Source: UBA1794 sp964439955
GTDB taxonomy: Bacteria > Bacteroidota > Bacteroidia > Bacteroidales > Bacteroidaceae
NCBI GenBank assembly: GCA_964439955.1
Contig: CAYTPX010000058.1
Span: 1 to 6,889 of the forward strand
DNA: 6,889 bases
Reading direction: 5' to 3'
This document shows, in pieces, positions 1 to 6,151 of the stretch; positions within the stretch are counted from its first letter, which is position 1, and every line of letters begins with the position of its first letter. Below the pieces are notes generated by a model. That model worked only from the letters and a program-made list of their open reading frames with translations. It ran no database searches and was not told the DNA's origin. The position numbers were made by a program, and so were the translations under genes.

Positions 1-2
1 GG

Positions 3-74
3 CTTGTTTGGTTTGGCAGGTACAAAGCTGAAAACGGGCAGAACCCGAAAAGAAAGATTCCACCCGTACAATAA
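3..74 (+). CDS. Possible C-terminal end of a convergent gene (partial at left edge)
   Basis: The plus-strand frame starting at base 3 is open from the window edge and reads LVWFGRYKAENGQ, then NPKRKIPPVQ, then TAA at 72-74. The composition (charged, with a polar basic tail) is like a real C-terminus, and the stop sits directly before the hairpin at 79-108, as expected for two convergent genes sharing a terminator. Only 23 codons are visible, so an open frame by chance is quite possible. Another plus-strand frame is also open here, but it runs on antisense to the TPR gene. The product cannot be recognised. Confidence 0.3.
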   Translation, partial: LVWFGRYKAENGQNPKRKIPPVQ

Positions 75-108
75 AAAAGGTGTGCCGGAAATTCCTTTCC
101 AGCACACC
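73..108 (-). terminator. Intrinsic terminator of the operon, possibly bidirectional
   Basis: Read on the minus strand there is a 7-bp stem GGTGTGC/GCACACC (arms 102-108 and 79-85). A single mismatch (86/101) continues into a 5-bp inner stem GGAAA/TTTCC (arms 96-100 and 87-91) with a 4-base loop. The stem is followed at once by six T residues (78-73). It lies about 70 bases past the TPR stop codon, where the operon should end. On the plus strand the same hairpin is followed by CCTTATTA, a poorer U-tract, so it may also stop a convergent transcript less efficiently. Confidence 0.85.
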
Positions 109-177
109 CCTTATTACATTAAGTTATACATGAGCCACCCTTGCGGCCTTACCGCCGGTCCCCATACGGAAGTAGGT

Positions 178-1902
178 TTATTCCGCGGTAGCCCCGGCGG
201 TCGTAGAATCAGCAGCGGCAGCCTCTACAGCCGGTTGTGTGGCAGTGCCATAAATGGCCAGCAACTGGGTAGCCACGTTGTTCGACGGATCCAAGACAAG
301 CAACTCTTCGGCATACTTCAAACACTCTTGGCGGTCGCTGTCCTCCCCGTTGGCTTCATACTGCATGTAGTAGTAGACGCACAGGTAGTTGTAGCAGGTA
401 ACAATCACCGAATTGAACTGCTCATTCTCCTTGACAGCCTCCTTGGCAATCTCCAAGGCTTTCATGTAGGCATCGCGTGCATCGGTTCCCTTACACTCGG
501 GATCCAGACGGGAAGCAGCATGGCCTTCCCAGAAATAACCGCGATAATTGGTAGGTTCGATGGCAGTCTCCCGCTTGAAAACCTCCACCGCCTTGGCCAA
601 ATAGAGGTTTTTCACGGAATCGGTCAATGTGGAGTCATCTACAATGGCCACACTGTAGTACTTGCGTCCCAAGTCCATCAAATTATCAGCCTCGTTCGCT
701 CCATGGCCGGCAGCAGCCACATAGCGTTCAAAAGCATCGACACTCTTGAGCATTTGCTTGGCATTTTCGTAGGATTGCGAAGCCATCTTATACATCTCCA
801 ACTGCGAAGAATCGGACTCGGCAGCCTTGATATAAGAAATGGCAGCCTCTTCGAAACGCTGTTGGGCATCATAAAGCCGACCCTCATAGATGTAGTCGTA
901 ATAAGTAAACTGGGGATTTTCAGATTCGTTGAAAAAGTGGTCGGCAGCAACTTGGGCTTCATCGTAGCGCTCCAAGTCTATAAGATTATACATAGCCATA
1001 CGACTGAAGGCCGGGTCGTTGGGGGAAGTAGCCAAACCTTCTTGCGCTATTTTCAGCGATTCCTCATGGCGGCCAGCGAAAAGTAAGGTCACGGCATATT
1101 GCTTCAAATCGTCTTGCGTATAGTTACCGGCCTTGATATACTCTTCGTAGGCTGCGGCGGCTTCCTCAAAACTGTTTCTGCGGTAATAAATTTCAGACAA
1201 TTCCTTGTCGGCCAAGGAAAGATCTGGATTTTTAGCCTTCAACTCTTTCAAGCGCTCCACCGCGGCATCGAAATTCACATAACTAATCACACGCGAATAC
1301 TTCACATATGCCTCATAACTCTCCGGGTCGGCCATGATGGCTTGCTCATAATAGGTGGCCGCTACACCGCCATCGCCTTGATAATTCATTATATCGGCCC
1401 AAAGGATATGGGCAGGGGCAAATTGGCTGTTACGTTCATAAGCCATCCCTTGGTACTCAGAAGCAGCATCGGGTTCTTTGTTATCCAAATAAGCTCGCCC
1501 TATTTCCACGGCCACCATGGGTTTCTTCTTGTTCTTCTTTTGGATAGCCTGGAGACCTTCAGCGGCTACTCTTGGTTCACTCTTGATTTTCAGTTTGAGC
1601 AGGCCTATCTGGTTGTAAGGGTCTTTCTCGTCAAGGGCAGCTCCTTGGTTGAAATATTCGGCGGCCTTCTCCATATTGCCTAACTTAAACTCGATATTAC
1701 CGAGATAATAATAGATTTGTGTTTTGTCGCCTGTCCCAGATTCCAAATCCTTCAGAAGCATGTCGTGAGCCTGCTCGTAATAGCCGATTTGATAATAGAA
1801 AATACCCTCCATTTCCTTGTTGCCCGCCGAAAAAGCAACAGTGGAATGAGCAAAAAGGGCTACCAACAATGTAAATAAAGAAATGAGATTCGTTCGTTTC
1901 AT
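178..1902 (-). CDS. Secreted tetratricopeptide-repeat (TPR) protein, last gene of the exbB-tonB cluster
   Basis: A 574-aa protein from the start at 1900-1902. The N-terminus is a clear export signal: basic MKRTN, then a hydrophobic core (about residues 6-18) and a small-residue cleavage region near AFSA (23-26). The remainder is helical and rich in Tyr, Ala and Glu, with repeated TPR-like A/G/Y patterns: clear units lie near 62-94 (YYYLGNIEFKLGNMEKAAEYF), 164-194, 234-257, 265-295, 335-362 and 525-540. The last 20 residues are an Ala/Thr-rich tail. The frame stays open to 1980, but that start would be TTG; an ATG at 1935 gives an 11-residue longer basic n-region. I prefer 1902 because it gives the best signal peptide. 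TPR proteins scaffold protein-protein contacts, so a periplasmic adaptor for the TonB motor encoded upstream is a reasonable inference, comparable to CpoB in Tol-Pal. The 192-base gap from the preceding gene leaves separate transcription possible. The family and export are well supported; the partner is unknown. Confidence 0.9.
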   Translation of the reverse strand: MKRTNLISLFTLLVALFAHSTVAFSAGNKEMEGIFYYQIGYYEQAHDMLLKDLESGTGDKTQIYYYLGNIEFKLGNMEKAAEYFNQGAALDEKDPYNQIGLLKLKIKSEPRVAAEGLQAIQKKNKKKPMVAVEIGRAYLDNKEPDAASEYQGMAYERNSQFAPAHILWADIMNYQGDGGVAATYYEQAIMADPESYEAYVKYSRVISYVNFDAAVERLKELKAKNPDLSLADKELSEIYYRRNSFEEAAAAYEEYIKAGNYTQDDLKQYAVTLLFAGRHEESLKIAQEGLATSPNDPAFSRMAMYNLIDLERYDEAQVAADHFFNESENPQFTYYDYIYEGRLYDAQQRFEEAAISYIKAAESDSSQLEMYKMASQSYENAKQMLKSVDAFERYVAAAGHGANEADNLMDLGRKYYSVAIVDDSTLTDSVKNLYLAKAVEVFKRETAIEPTNYRGYFWEGHAASRLDPECKGTDARDAYMKALEIAKEAVKENEQFNSVIVTCYNYLCVYYYMQYEANGEDSDRQECLKYAEELLVLDPSNNVATQLLAIYGTATQPAVEAAAADSTTAGATAE

Positions 1903-2094
1903 ATATTTCACTTTAAAATTATTGCGTTTTGTCATCTTGCATCCGTCTGGGGCAGGAAGAAACCTAGCACGCATCCTCAAACCGATACACTCTTAATAGA
2001 TACGGGATTATGGTTATTATATTGTTTGTTTAACGTTATTTTCAGATTTAAATAGGACTCCCCTGGCAGTTGGAAAGGAGAGTGAACTACTGGC

Positions 2095-3063
2095 TTAATA
2101 TTCATCTTTCACATGCACTAAGCGTATGGGCTGCGTAGCAGGAACTAAACCAGATTTCAAAATGATACGTTGCCCCCTGTCACTCGTCAGGAACGCTGAG
2201 AAATGGGTGGACAACGCTTGGCGCGGATCGGAACATAAAACAAACAAATCACGCGTCATGGGATAAGTTCGTAAAGCCAAATAGGCTTGATAAGGCTTAT
2301 AGCTTACTTCGGGATCGACGGGATCGAAAGCACAAACTTCCATGACCCGCACACCTTCCTTGAAAGAGAGATTCGTGGTATCGGCTGCATTGTCCAGCCA
2401 ACTAACCCCGATTACACCTATAGCCCCCGGCGTCTTGGAGACATATTCAAACACGTCCGGGTTGCTCTTTTGGGCATATATCCGTTCTTTCGCAAAGGGA
2501 ACGCCCCTACAGATGGAGTCCTGTGCATAACGCACGGTACTCGAATTGGTATTGTCGAAAGCCAAGCTGATTTCACCCAGCGGTGAGGAGGGATAGAGTT
2601 GCTTCCATTGGGTAATCTCGCCTGTCAATATCTTACGCAACTGGGGGATTGATATCAAACTGTCAGGATTGTCCTCATGCGTAATGAGTGCGATGCCGTC
2701 AATAGCCAGCCTTTCTTGGCGCGGCCGGTATTTTTTGGCCTCAAAGACTTTCATTTCTTTAGAAGACAGCATGCGCGTAGTTATAGCTACACGCACGCTG
2801 TCTTTAAGGAGTAATTCAATCGCCCTGACTTCGCTACAATAAATCGGGTTAATCTCCGCCGCAATGTTCAGACCCTCGAAGACTTGGATTTCCAAATCGA
2901 TGATGGGCCTCAGGCTTTCATCGACTGCGACAGGAATAGTACCTTCATTCAAAGTATCCGTATAGCCGTCCGAAACCTGTTGCCGATTACAGGAAATACA
3001 CAACAGCACTCCTGTCAACATACCTATATACAGATTCCGTACATTCAAGGCCGAATGAATCAT
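2095..3063 (-). CDS. PstS-like (PBP-type) substrate-binding lipoprotein
   Basis: A 322-aa protein. The N-terminus is a lipoprotein signal: hydrophobic stretch 11-24, then LCISC with Cys25 as the probable lipidated residue. The Cys is followed by NRQQ rather than an acidic run, so surface display is not suggested. The rest follows the PstS/PBP-like fold: IPVAVDESL (43-51), AITTRMLS (93-100), DGIALITHEDNPDSL (122-136), LRKILTGEITQWKQL (142-156), FDNTNSSTVRY (169-179), TPGAIGVIGVSWL (211-223), YPMTRDLFVL (267-276) and GQRIILKSGLVP (297-308). In classical phosphate-binding PstS the central loop is R-x-x-x-SGT; here it is NSST with no Arg in the matching place, so phosphate as ligand is doubtful. 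No pstC, pstA or pstB gene follows. It starts 16 bases after the tonB stop, so it is almost surely co-transcribed. The fold family is well supported; ligand and role are unknown. Confidence 0.9.
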   Translation of the reverse strand: MIHSALNVRNLYIGMLTGVLLCISCNRQQVSDGYTDTLNEGTIPVAVDESLRPIIDLEIQVFEGLNIAAEINPIYCSEVRAIELLLKDSVRVAITTRMLSSKEMKVFEAKKYRPRQERLAIDGIALITHEDNPDSLISIPQLRKILTGEITQWKQLYPSSPLGEISLAFDNTNSSTVRYAQDSICRGVPFAKERIYAQKSNPDVFEYVSKTPGAIGVIGVSWLDNAADTTNLSFKEGVRVMEVCAFDPVDPEVSYKPYQAYLALRTYPMTRDLFVLCSDPRQALSTHFSAFLTSDRGQRIILKSGLVPATQPIRLVHVKDEY

Positions 3064-3079
3064 AAATGCAATTTATTAC

Positions 3080-3910
3080 TTATTCGTACATAAACTGAAT
3101 CGGTAACACATAATACGAATTCACAGCCACACCGTTCATCTTGCCCGGAGTCCATCGGGGCATAGCCTTGATGCAACGGAGTGCTTCCTTATCGCAGAAC
3201 GGGTCAAGGGAGGTAATCACGGTAGCATCTGTAATCCGCCCGTCCCGGCCTACCACGAAACGTACGACCACGCGGCCCTGTACTCCATTTTCGATGGAAG
3301 GTTGGGGGAATACCATGTTTTCACTCAACCAAGCATACAAGGCCCGCATACCACCGGGGAACTCGGCTTTCTGCTCCACCGTCGTGTAGATCTTGTCTTC
3401 CTCCACTTTTTGGGGAGCGGCCTGTACGACGACTTGCTTTACATCGGCAATATCCATACCGTGGATATCGTCATTACCTTTTACGTCGGCAATAGAAATT
3501 GCGACCTTCGAACTCGTCAATTCGTCTTGGCTCTTCATCTCATCCGCATCGCTCACTTCGTTATCTTTAGCAATAACGGGCGGCACAAACTTAATAGAAC
3601 TACGCAAGGGAGGGGGAGGCGGGGCGAGATCCACTTTCTTCACGAGGTTCTCGTCTTTCACTTCGGCCTCTTCCAGCGTCGCGAGTTCCGTCACTTCCAA
3701 GTTGGCTTCGTCGATAACTTCTTTTTCGGGCATTAGAGAAACAACCAACGGCAGTATCACGACCAATGCAGCAATCACGATGGTTATGATCAGTGCTACA
3801 AGATTCCGATGGGCCAAGTTCTTCCGCAACTGATAGGCACCGTAAGACTTATTTTTCGTTTCAAAAATAAGCTCGCACCATTCTTTGGAGGATAAATCAC
3901 TGTTTGCCAT
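3080..3910 (-). CDS. tonB: TonB-like energy transducer
   Basis: A 276-aa inner-membrane protein that spans the periplasm and passes proton-motive-force energy to outer-membrane receptors. Residues 1-36 are cytoplasmic and carry the motif ETKNKSYGAYQLRKN (17-31), common in Bacteroidota TonB proteins. A single membrane segment covers about 37-60. It is followed by an acidic stretch (62-89) and a short proline run, APPPPP (96-101), much shorter than the Pro-rich region of E. coli TonB. The C-terminal TonB domain is about 175-276: EFPGG (183-187), GRVVVRFVVGRDGRITDA (212-229), a central CDKEALRCIKAMPRWTPGK (239-257) and the closing YYVLPIQF (266-273). It lies 32 bases after exbD2 and 16 before the PstS-like gene, in the order motor then transducer. 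I see no Shine-Dalgarno before the ATG. Family assignment is firm; which receptors it serves cannot be told. Confidence 0.95.
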   Translation of the reverse strand: MANSDLSSKEWCELIFETKNKSYGAYQLRKNLAHRNLVALIITIVIAALVVILPLVVSLMPEKEVIDEANLEVTELATLEEAEVKDENLVKKVDLAPPPPPLRSSIKFVPPVIAKDNEVSDADEMKSQDELTSSKVAISIADVKGNDDIHGMDIADVKQVVVQAAPQKVEEDKIYTTVEQKAEFPGGMRALYAWLSENMVFPQPSIENGVQGRVVVRFVVGRDGRITDATVITSLDPFCDKEALRCIKAMPRWTPGKMNGVAVNSYYVLPIQFMYE

Positions 3911-3942
3911 TTCGCTTAAACTTTATAATCCACTGAACATAA

Positions 3943-4563
3943 TTACAACCCAACTGTAGCTGCTTGGATTAGCTGCTTGTCTGTCTCGGCAATCGGGACA
4001 ATCACGTATTTACCGATATTACAAATTTGCATCTCGTCAAGCACGTCAATCAAGTTCTTATACGTAGCCTCGTCGGTAGCTTTGATGATAACGGTAGGTG
4101 TATTCTTACCGTTCTTCAACTCTTTTACCTGGGCATCATATTGCTCGGGGGTGATCTCCAGATTCCTCCTTTGCAATTTCAACTCGCGCACCCTATTTAC
4201 TACGCGGGCATTCTTTTGGATAAGGAAAGCACGCAAGCCGGACGCGTCATACGTCGTAGCCTTCAGCGCATTCGGGTCTTCCCAATCCGGAATACCTTCA
4301 TAGAAATATAGTTTGTTGTCGCCATCCAGCAGCAAGGTCACGGCCAACGACTCCTTTACTTTCGTCTTTTGTTCGTCAGTCAGTTTGTCGTCATTACTCG
4401 GCATGCTTATCTCCATCGTCTGCGGCTTACTTAGCGTAGTACACAGCATGAAGAACGTGATGAGCAACATGTTCATATCCACCATCGGAGTAAAATCCAC
4501 ACGGACGGCGAATTTTTTCTGCTTGCTTTTTCCCGTTTTTGTTTGTTGTTGGGGAGCATCCAT
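3943..4563 (-). CDS. exbD: ExbD-family motor protein, second paralogue
   Basis: A 206-aa biopolymer-transport protein of the ExbD/TolR family, a stator-type partner of ExbB in the proton-driven motor. The cytoplasmic N-terminus (1-20) is Lys/Gln-rich. One membrane helix follows, VDFTPMVDMNMLLITFFML (22-40); Asp29 is the conserved proton-carrying residue, equivalent to Asp25 of E. coli ExbD. The periplasmic part ends in the typical domain TVIIKATDEATYKNLIDVL (157-175) and CNIGKYVIVPI (181-191). It is about 65 residues longer than E. coli ExbD (141 aa), mainly from a charged probable helix at about 115-152 (RVRELKLQRRNLEITPEQY) inserted in the periplasmic domain. It is preceded by AGGAGG eight bases before the ATG, unlike its neighbours. 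The 23-base gap to exbD1 and 32 to tonB indicate an operon. The family call is firm. Confidence 0.94.
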   Translation of the reverse strand: MDAPQQQTKTGKSKQKKFAVRVDFTPMVDMNMLLITFFMLCTTLSKPQTMEISMPSNDDKLTDEQKTKVKESLAVTLLLDGDNKLYFYEGIPDWEDPNALKATTYDASGLRAFLIQKNARVVNRVRELKLQRRNLEITPEQYDAQVKELKNGKNTPTVIIKATDEATYKNLIDVLDEMQICNIGKYVIVPIAETDKQLIQAATVGL

Positions 4564-4571
4564 TTTTATTT

Positions 4572-4577
4572 CCTCCT
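4572..4577 (-). promoter_or_regulatory. Strong Shine-Dalgarno for the second exbD
   Basis: The minus strand reads AGGAGG followed by an 8-base spacer AAATAAAA and then the ATG at 4563. Upstream of exbB, exbD1, tonB and the PstS-like gene I find AT-rich leaders without such a match, as is usual in Bacteroidota. The site therefore confirms the 4563 start and suggests higher or more autonomous initiation on this cistron. Confidence 0.7.
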
Positions 4578-4586
4578 AATGATGAT

Positions 4587-5192
4587 TTATTCGTCGGAAG
4601 AAGCCTTCAACGAAGTAATCAGGTTATACCTGTTTTCCTTCAGGTCCTGCAACGAATTCATTACATCTTTTATCACTTTATAGGGTGTTGCTTGGTCAGC
4701 CTTGATTGCGATACGCAAGTCCGGGTTGACCTCACGGGCTTTTTTCACCCATACCTTAAACTGGTTATCCGTGCTATCGACGGGAATCCCTTGGTCTTTC
4801 AGGATCGCATCCATCCTTTCTTCAGGCAAAGCAAGGAAAGACTTCATCTGCCGGATATTAACCCCGAAAGTACTCTGGATAGAGAACTTTTTCGACTCGC
4901 TGGAAGTGAACGTCATACCATACTCTTCACCCACGGCTTCGAGTACGGCACGCTGGTCATTCTGCTTATCGAAGCTCATGAACACCTTGCCTGTCTTATC
5001 GACAAGTATCGAGAGAATATTCGTCTCCGGAATCTTAATCTCCGATACCGACGATGGGGTAGCCACTTGAACCGGCTCCTTCTTTACGAACGTGGAGGTC
5101 AGCATAAAGAAAGTAAGCAGGAGCACCGTGACGTCGCTCATCGCCGTCATGTCGATCCATGTACTCTGTTTCTTAATCTTTACTTTTGCCAT
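4587..5192 (-). CDS. exbD: ExbD-family motor protein, first paralogue
   Basis: A 201-aa ExbD/TolR-family protein. A short basic N-terminus (MAKVKIKKQS) precedes the single membrane helix DMTAMSDVTVLLLTFFML (14-31), where Asp20 occupies the conserved proton-relay position. The periplasmic domain ends with the ExbD signature IAIKADQATPYKVIKDVMNSL (161-181) and NRYNLITSLKA. A segment unlike short ExbDs lies at about 85-140 (YGMTFTSSESKKFSIQSTFG onward), making it about 60 residues longer than the E. coli protein. It differs clearly from the adjacent paralogue in both the helix (TAMSD against TPMVD) and the inserted region, so the two are old paralogues rather than a recent tandem copy. ExbD acts as a dimer inside an ExbB pentamer, so a heterodimer is plausible but not shown. 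The gene lies 44 bases after exbB and 23 before exbD2. The family call is firm. Confidence 0.94.
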   Translation of the reverse strand: MAKVKIKKQSTWIDMTAMSDVTVLLLTFFMLTSTFVKKEPVQVATPSSVSEIKIPETNILSILVDKTGKVFMSFDKQNDQRAVLEAVGEEYGMTFTSSESKKFSIQSTFGVNIRQMKSFLALPEERMDAILKDQGIPVDSTDNQFKVWVKKAREVNPDLRIAIKADQATPYKVIKDVMNSLQDLKENRYNLITSLKASSDE

Positions 5193-5236
5193 ACCAAATC
5201 GGTCTTTTTAAATAAGTTAAAAACTCACCGACTTGC

Positions 5237-6088
5237 TTACTCTGCATGGTTGGCTGCAAAAGTCTGTACGATTGTGAAACCTACTTCGTCAAGGCTATAA
5301 GTCAGCTTGTCGATCTTGTTTGTAAAGAAGTTATAGGAGATAACAGCCAAAGCACCAGTCAAGATACCGAAAGCCGTATTGATAAGCGCCTCGGAGATAC
5401 CTTGGGACAAGGCCATGGAGTCTGCGGAGCCACCGGATGCCAGAGCTGCGAACGAGCGTATCATACCGATAACCGTCCCAAGCAGTCCGAACAAGGTACC
5501 CAACGTGGTGATAGTTGCTATAATAGGCAGGTTCTCCTGCATCATCGGCATTTCCAAAGCCGTGGCTTCTTCCAGTTCCTTTTGGATGGCGATCAGCTTT
5601 TGAGCTTTCGGAAGGGTCTTATTTTCCTCCATTTCCCTATACTTCAAGAGGGTAGCCTTCACCACATTAGCCACAGAACCCCGCTGTTTGTCGGTCAGGG
5701 CTTCCGCGCCGGCGATGTCGCCTTTAGCCAAAGCGGTACGGATGGACTTCACATACGTAACCATTTTCCCTTTACCATAAGCCGTCCTGATGGCGAAATA
5801 ACGTTCGATGCTCAACGAAATCACCGTCAAGAGCAAGGTATGGATACACGGCACGACAACTCCTCCCTTATACACCGTACCCCACATGTCCGCAGGGTGA
5901 TTGTTCAAGTCACCATTTACAAAATGCACGGGATTACCCAGCCAGAACACATAAAACAAAACCGCAATCACAAAGCAACAGATAATCACGATACCAGCAG
6001 ATTTGATACCGGTAAATCCTTTGCTTTCAGGTGCTTTCTTGGCAGGAGCCGCCGCTTTAGGAGCAGCATTCTTTTGCGTAGTTTCCAT
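5237..6088 (-). CDS. exbB: ExbB/TolQ/MotA-family proton channel protein
   Basis: A 283-aa inner-membrane protein, the pentameric channel subunit that together with ExbD converts proton flow into work on TonB. The N-terminal 28 residues are Ala/Pro/Lys-rich and probably cytoplasmic. Predicted membrane helices are about 31-50, 76-98, 185-213 and 232-255, with a large cytoplasmic region at 99-184 that includes a charged helix (KLIAIQKELEEATALEM, 164-180). The family core is present: GTLFGLLGTVIGMIRSF (197-213) and QGISEALINTAFGILTG (229-245), where Glu233 and Thr238 correspond to Glu176 and Thr181 of E. coli ExbB. Four helices rather than three imply an extra N-terminal one. It is first in the operon; the ATG at 6088 is preceded by AACTTTTTT, with no Shine-Dalgarno. 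Family call is firm, and the tonB gene downstream favours ExbB over TolQ. Confidence 0.95.
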   Translation of the reverse strand: METTQKNAAPKAAAPAKKAPESKGFTGIKSAGIVIICCFVIAVLFYVFWLGNPVHFVNGDLNNHPADMWGTVYKGGVVVPCIHTLLLTVISLSIERYFAIRTAYGKGKMVTYVKSIRTALAKGDIAGAEALTDKQRGSVANVVKATLLKYREMEENKTLPKAQKLIAIQKELEEATALEMPMMQENLPIIATITTLGTLFGLLGTVIGMIRSFAALASGGSADSMALSQGISEALINTAFGILTGALAVISYNFFTNKIDKLTYSLDEVGFTIVQTFAANHAE

Positions 6089-6151
6089 AAAAAAGTTTTT
6101 TAATACAAGTTATTATTTAAGTTAGCATTTGATTTCCACTTTGCACGGACA

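Noticed and set aside
35..47. Second small hairpin CGGG/CCCG near the left edge
   Set aside because: A 4-bp stem, and the strong terminator lies immediately upstream on the minus strand; no need for another.
4..1086. 360-codon plus-strand open frame opposite the TPR gene
   Set aside because: It is antisense to a clear TPR protein with signal peptide, has no recognisable domain or ribosome binding site, and its length follows from the codon use of the true gene.
1903..1980. N-terminal extension of the TPR protein to 1980
   Set aside because: The 1980 start is TTG, and the extension would place a long charged stretch before the signal peptide; the ATG at 1902 gives a standard one. The ATG at 1935 remains possible.
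2095..3063. Calling the lipoprotein gene pstS and the region a phosphate (Pst) locus
   Set aside because: No pstC, pstA, pstB or phoU is present and the phosphate loop is altered, so only PstS-like fold is supported.
4539..5300. 253-codon plus-strand frame opposite exbD1
   Set aside because: Antisense shadow of a firmly identified ExbD; no domain or start signal.
5246..6103. 285-codon plus-strand open frame covering exbB
   Set aside because: It mirrors exbB almost exactly; the product is His/Arg/Gln-rich with no family features, while the minus strand has all ExbB motifs.
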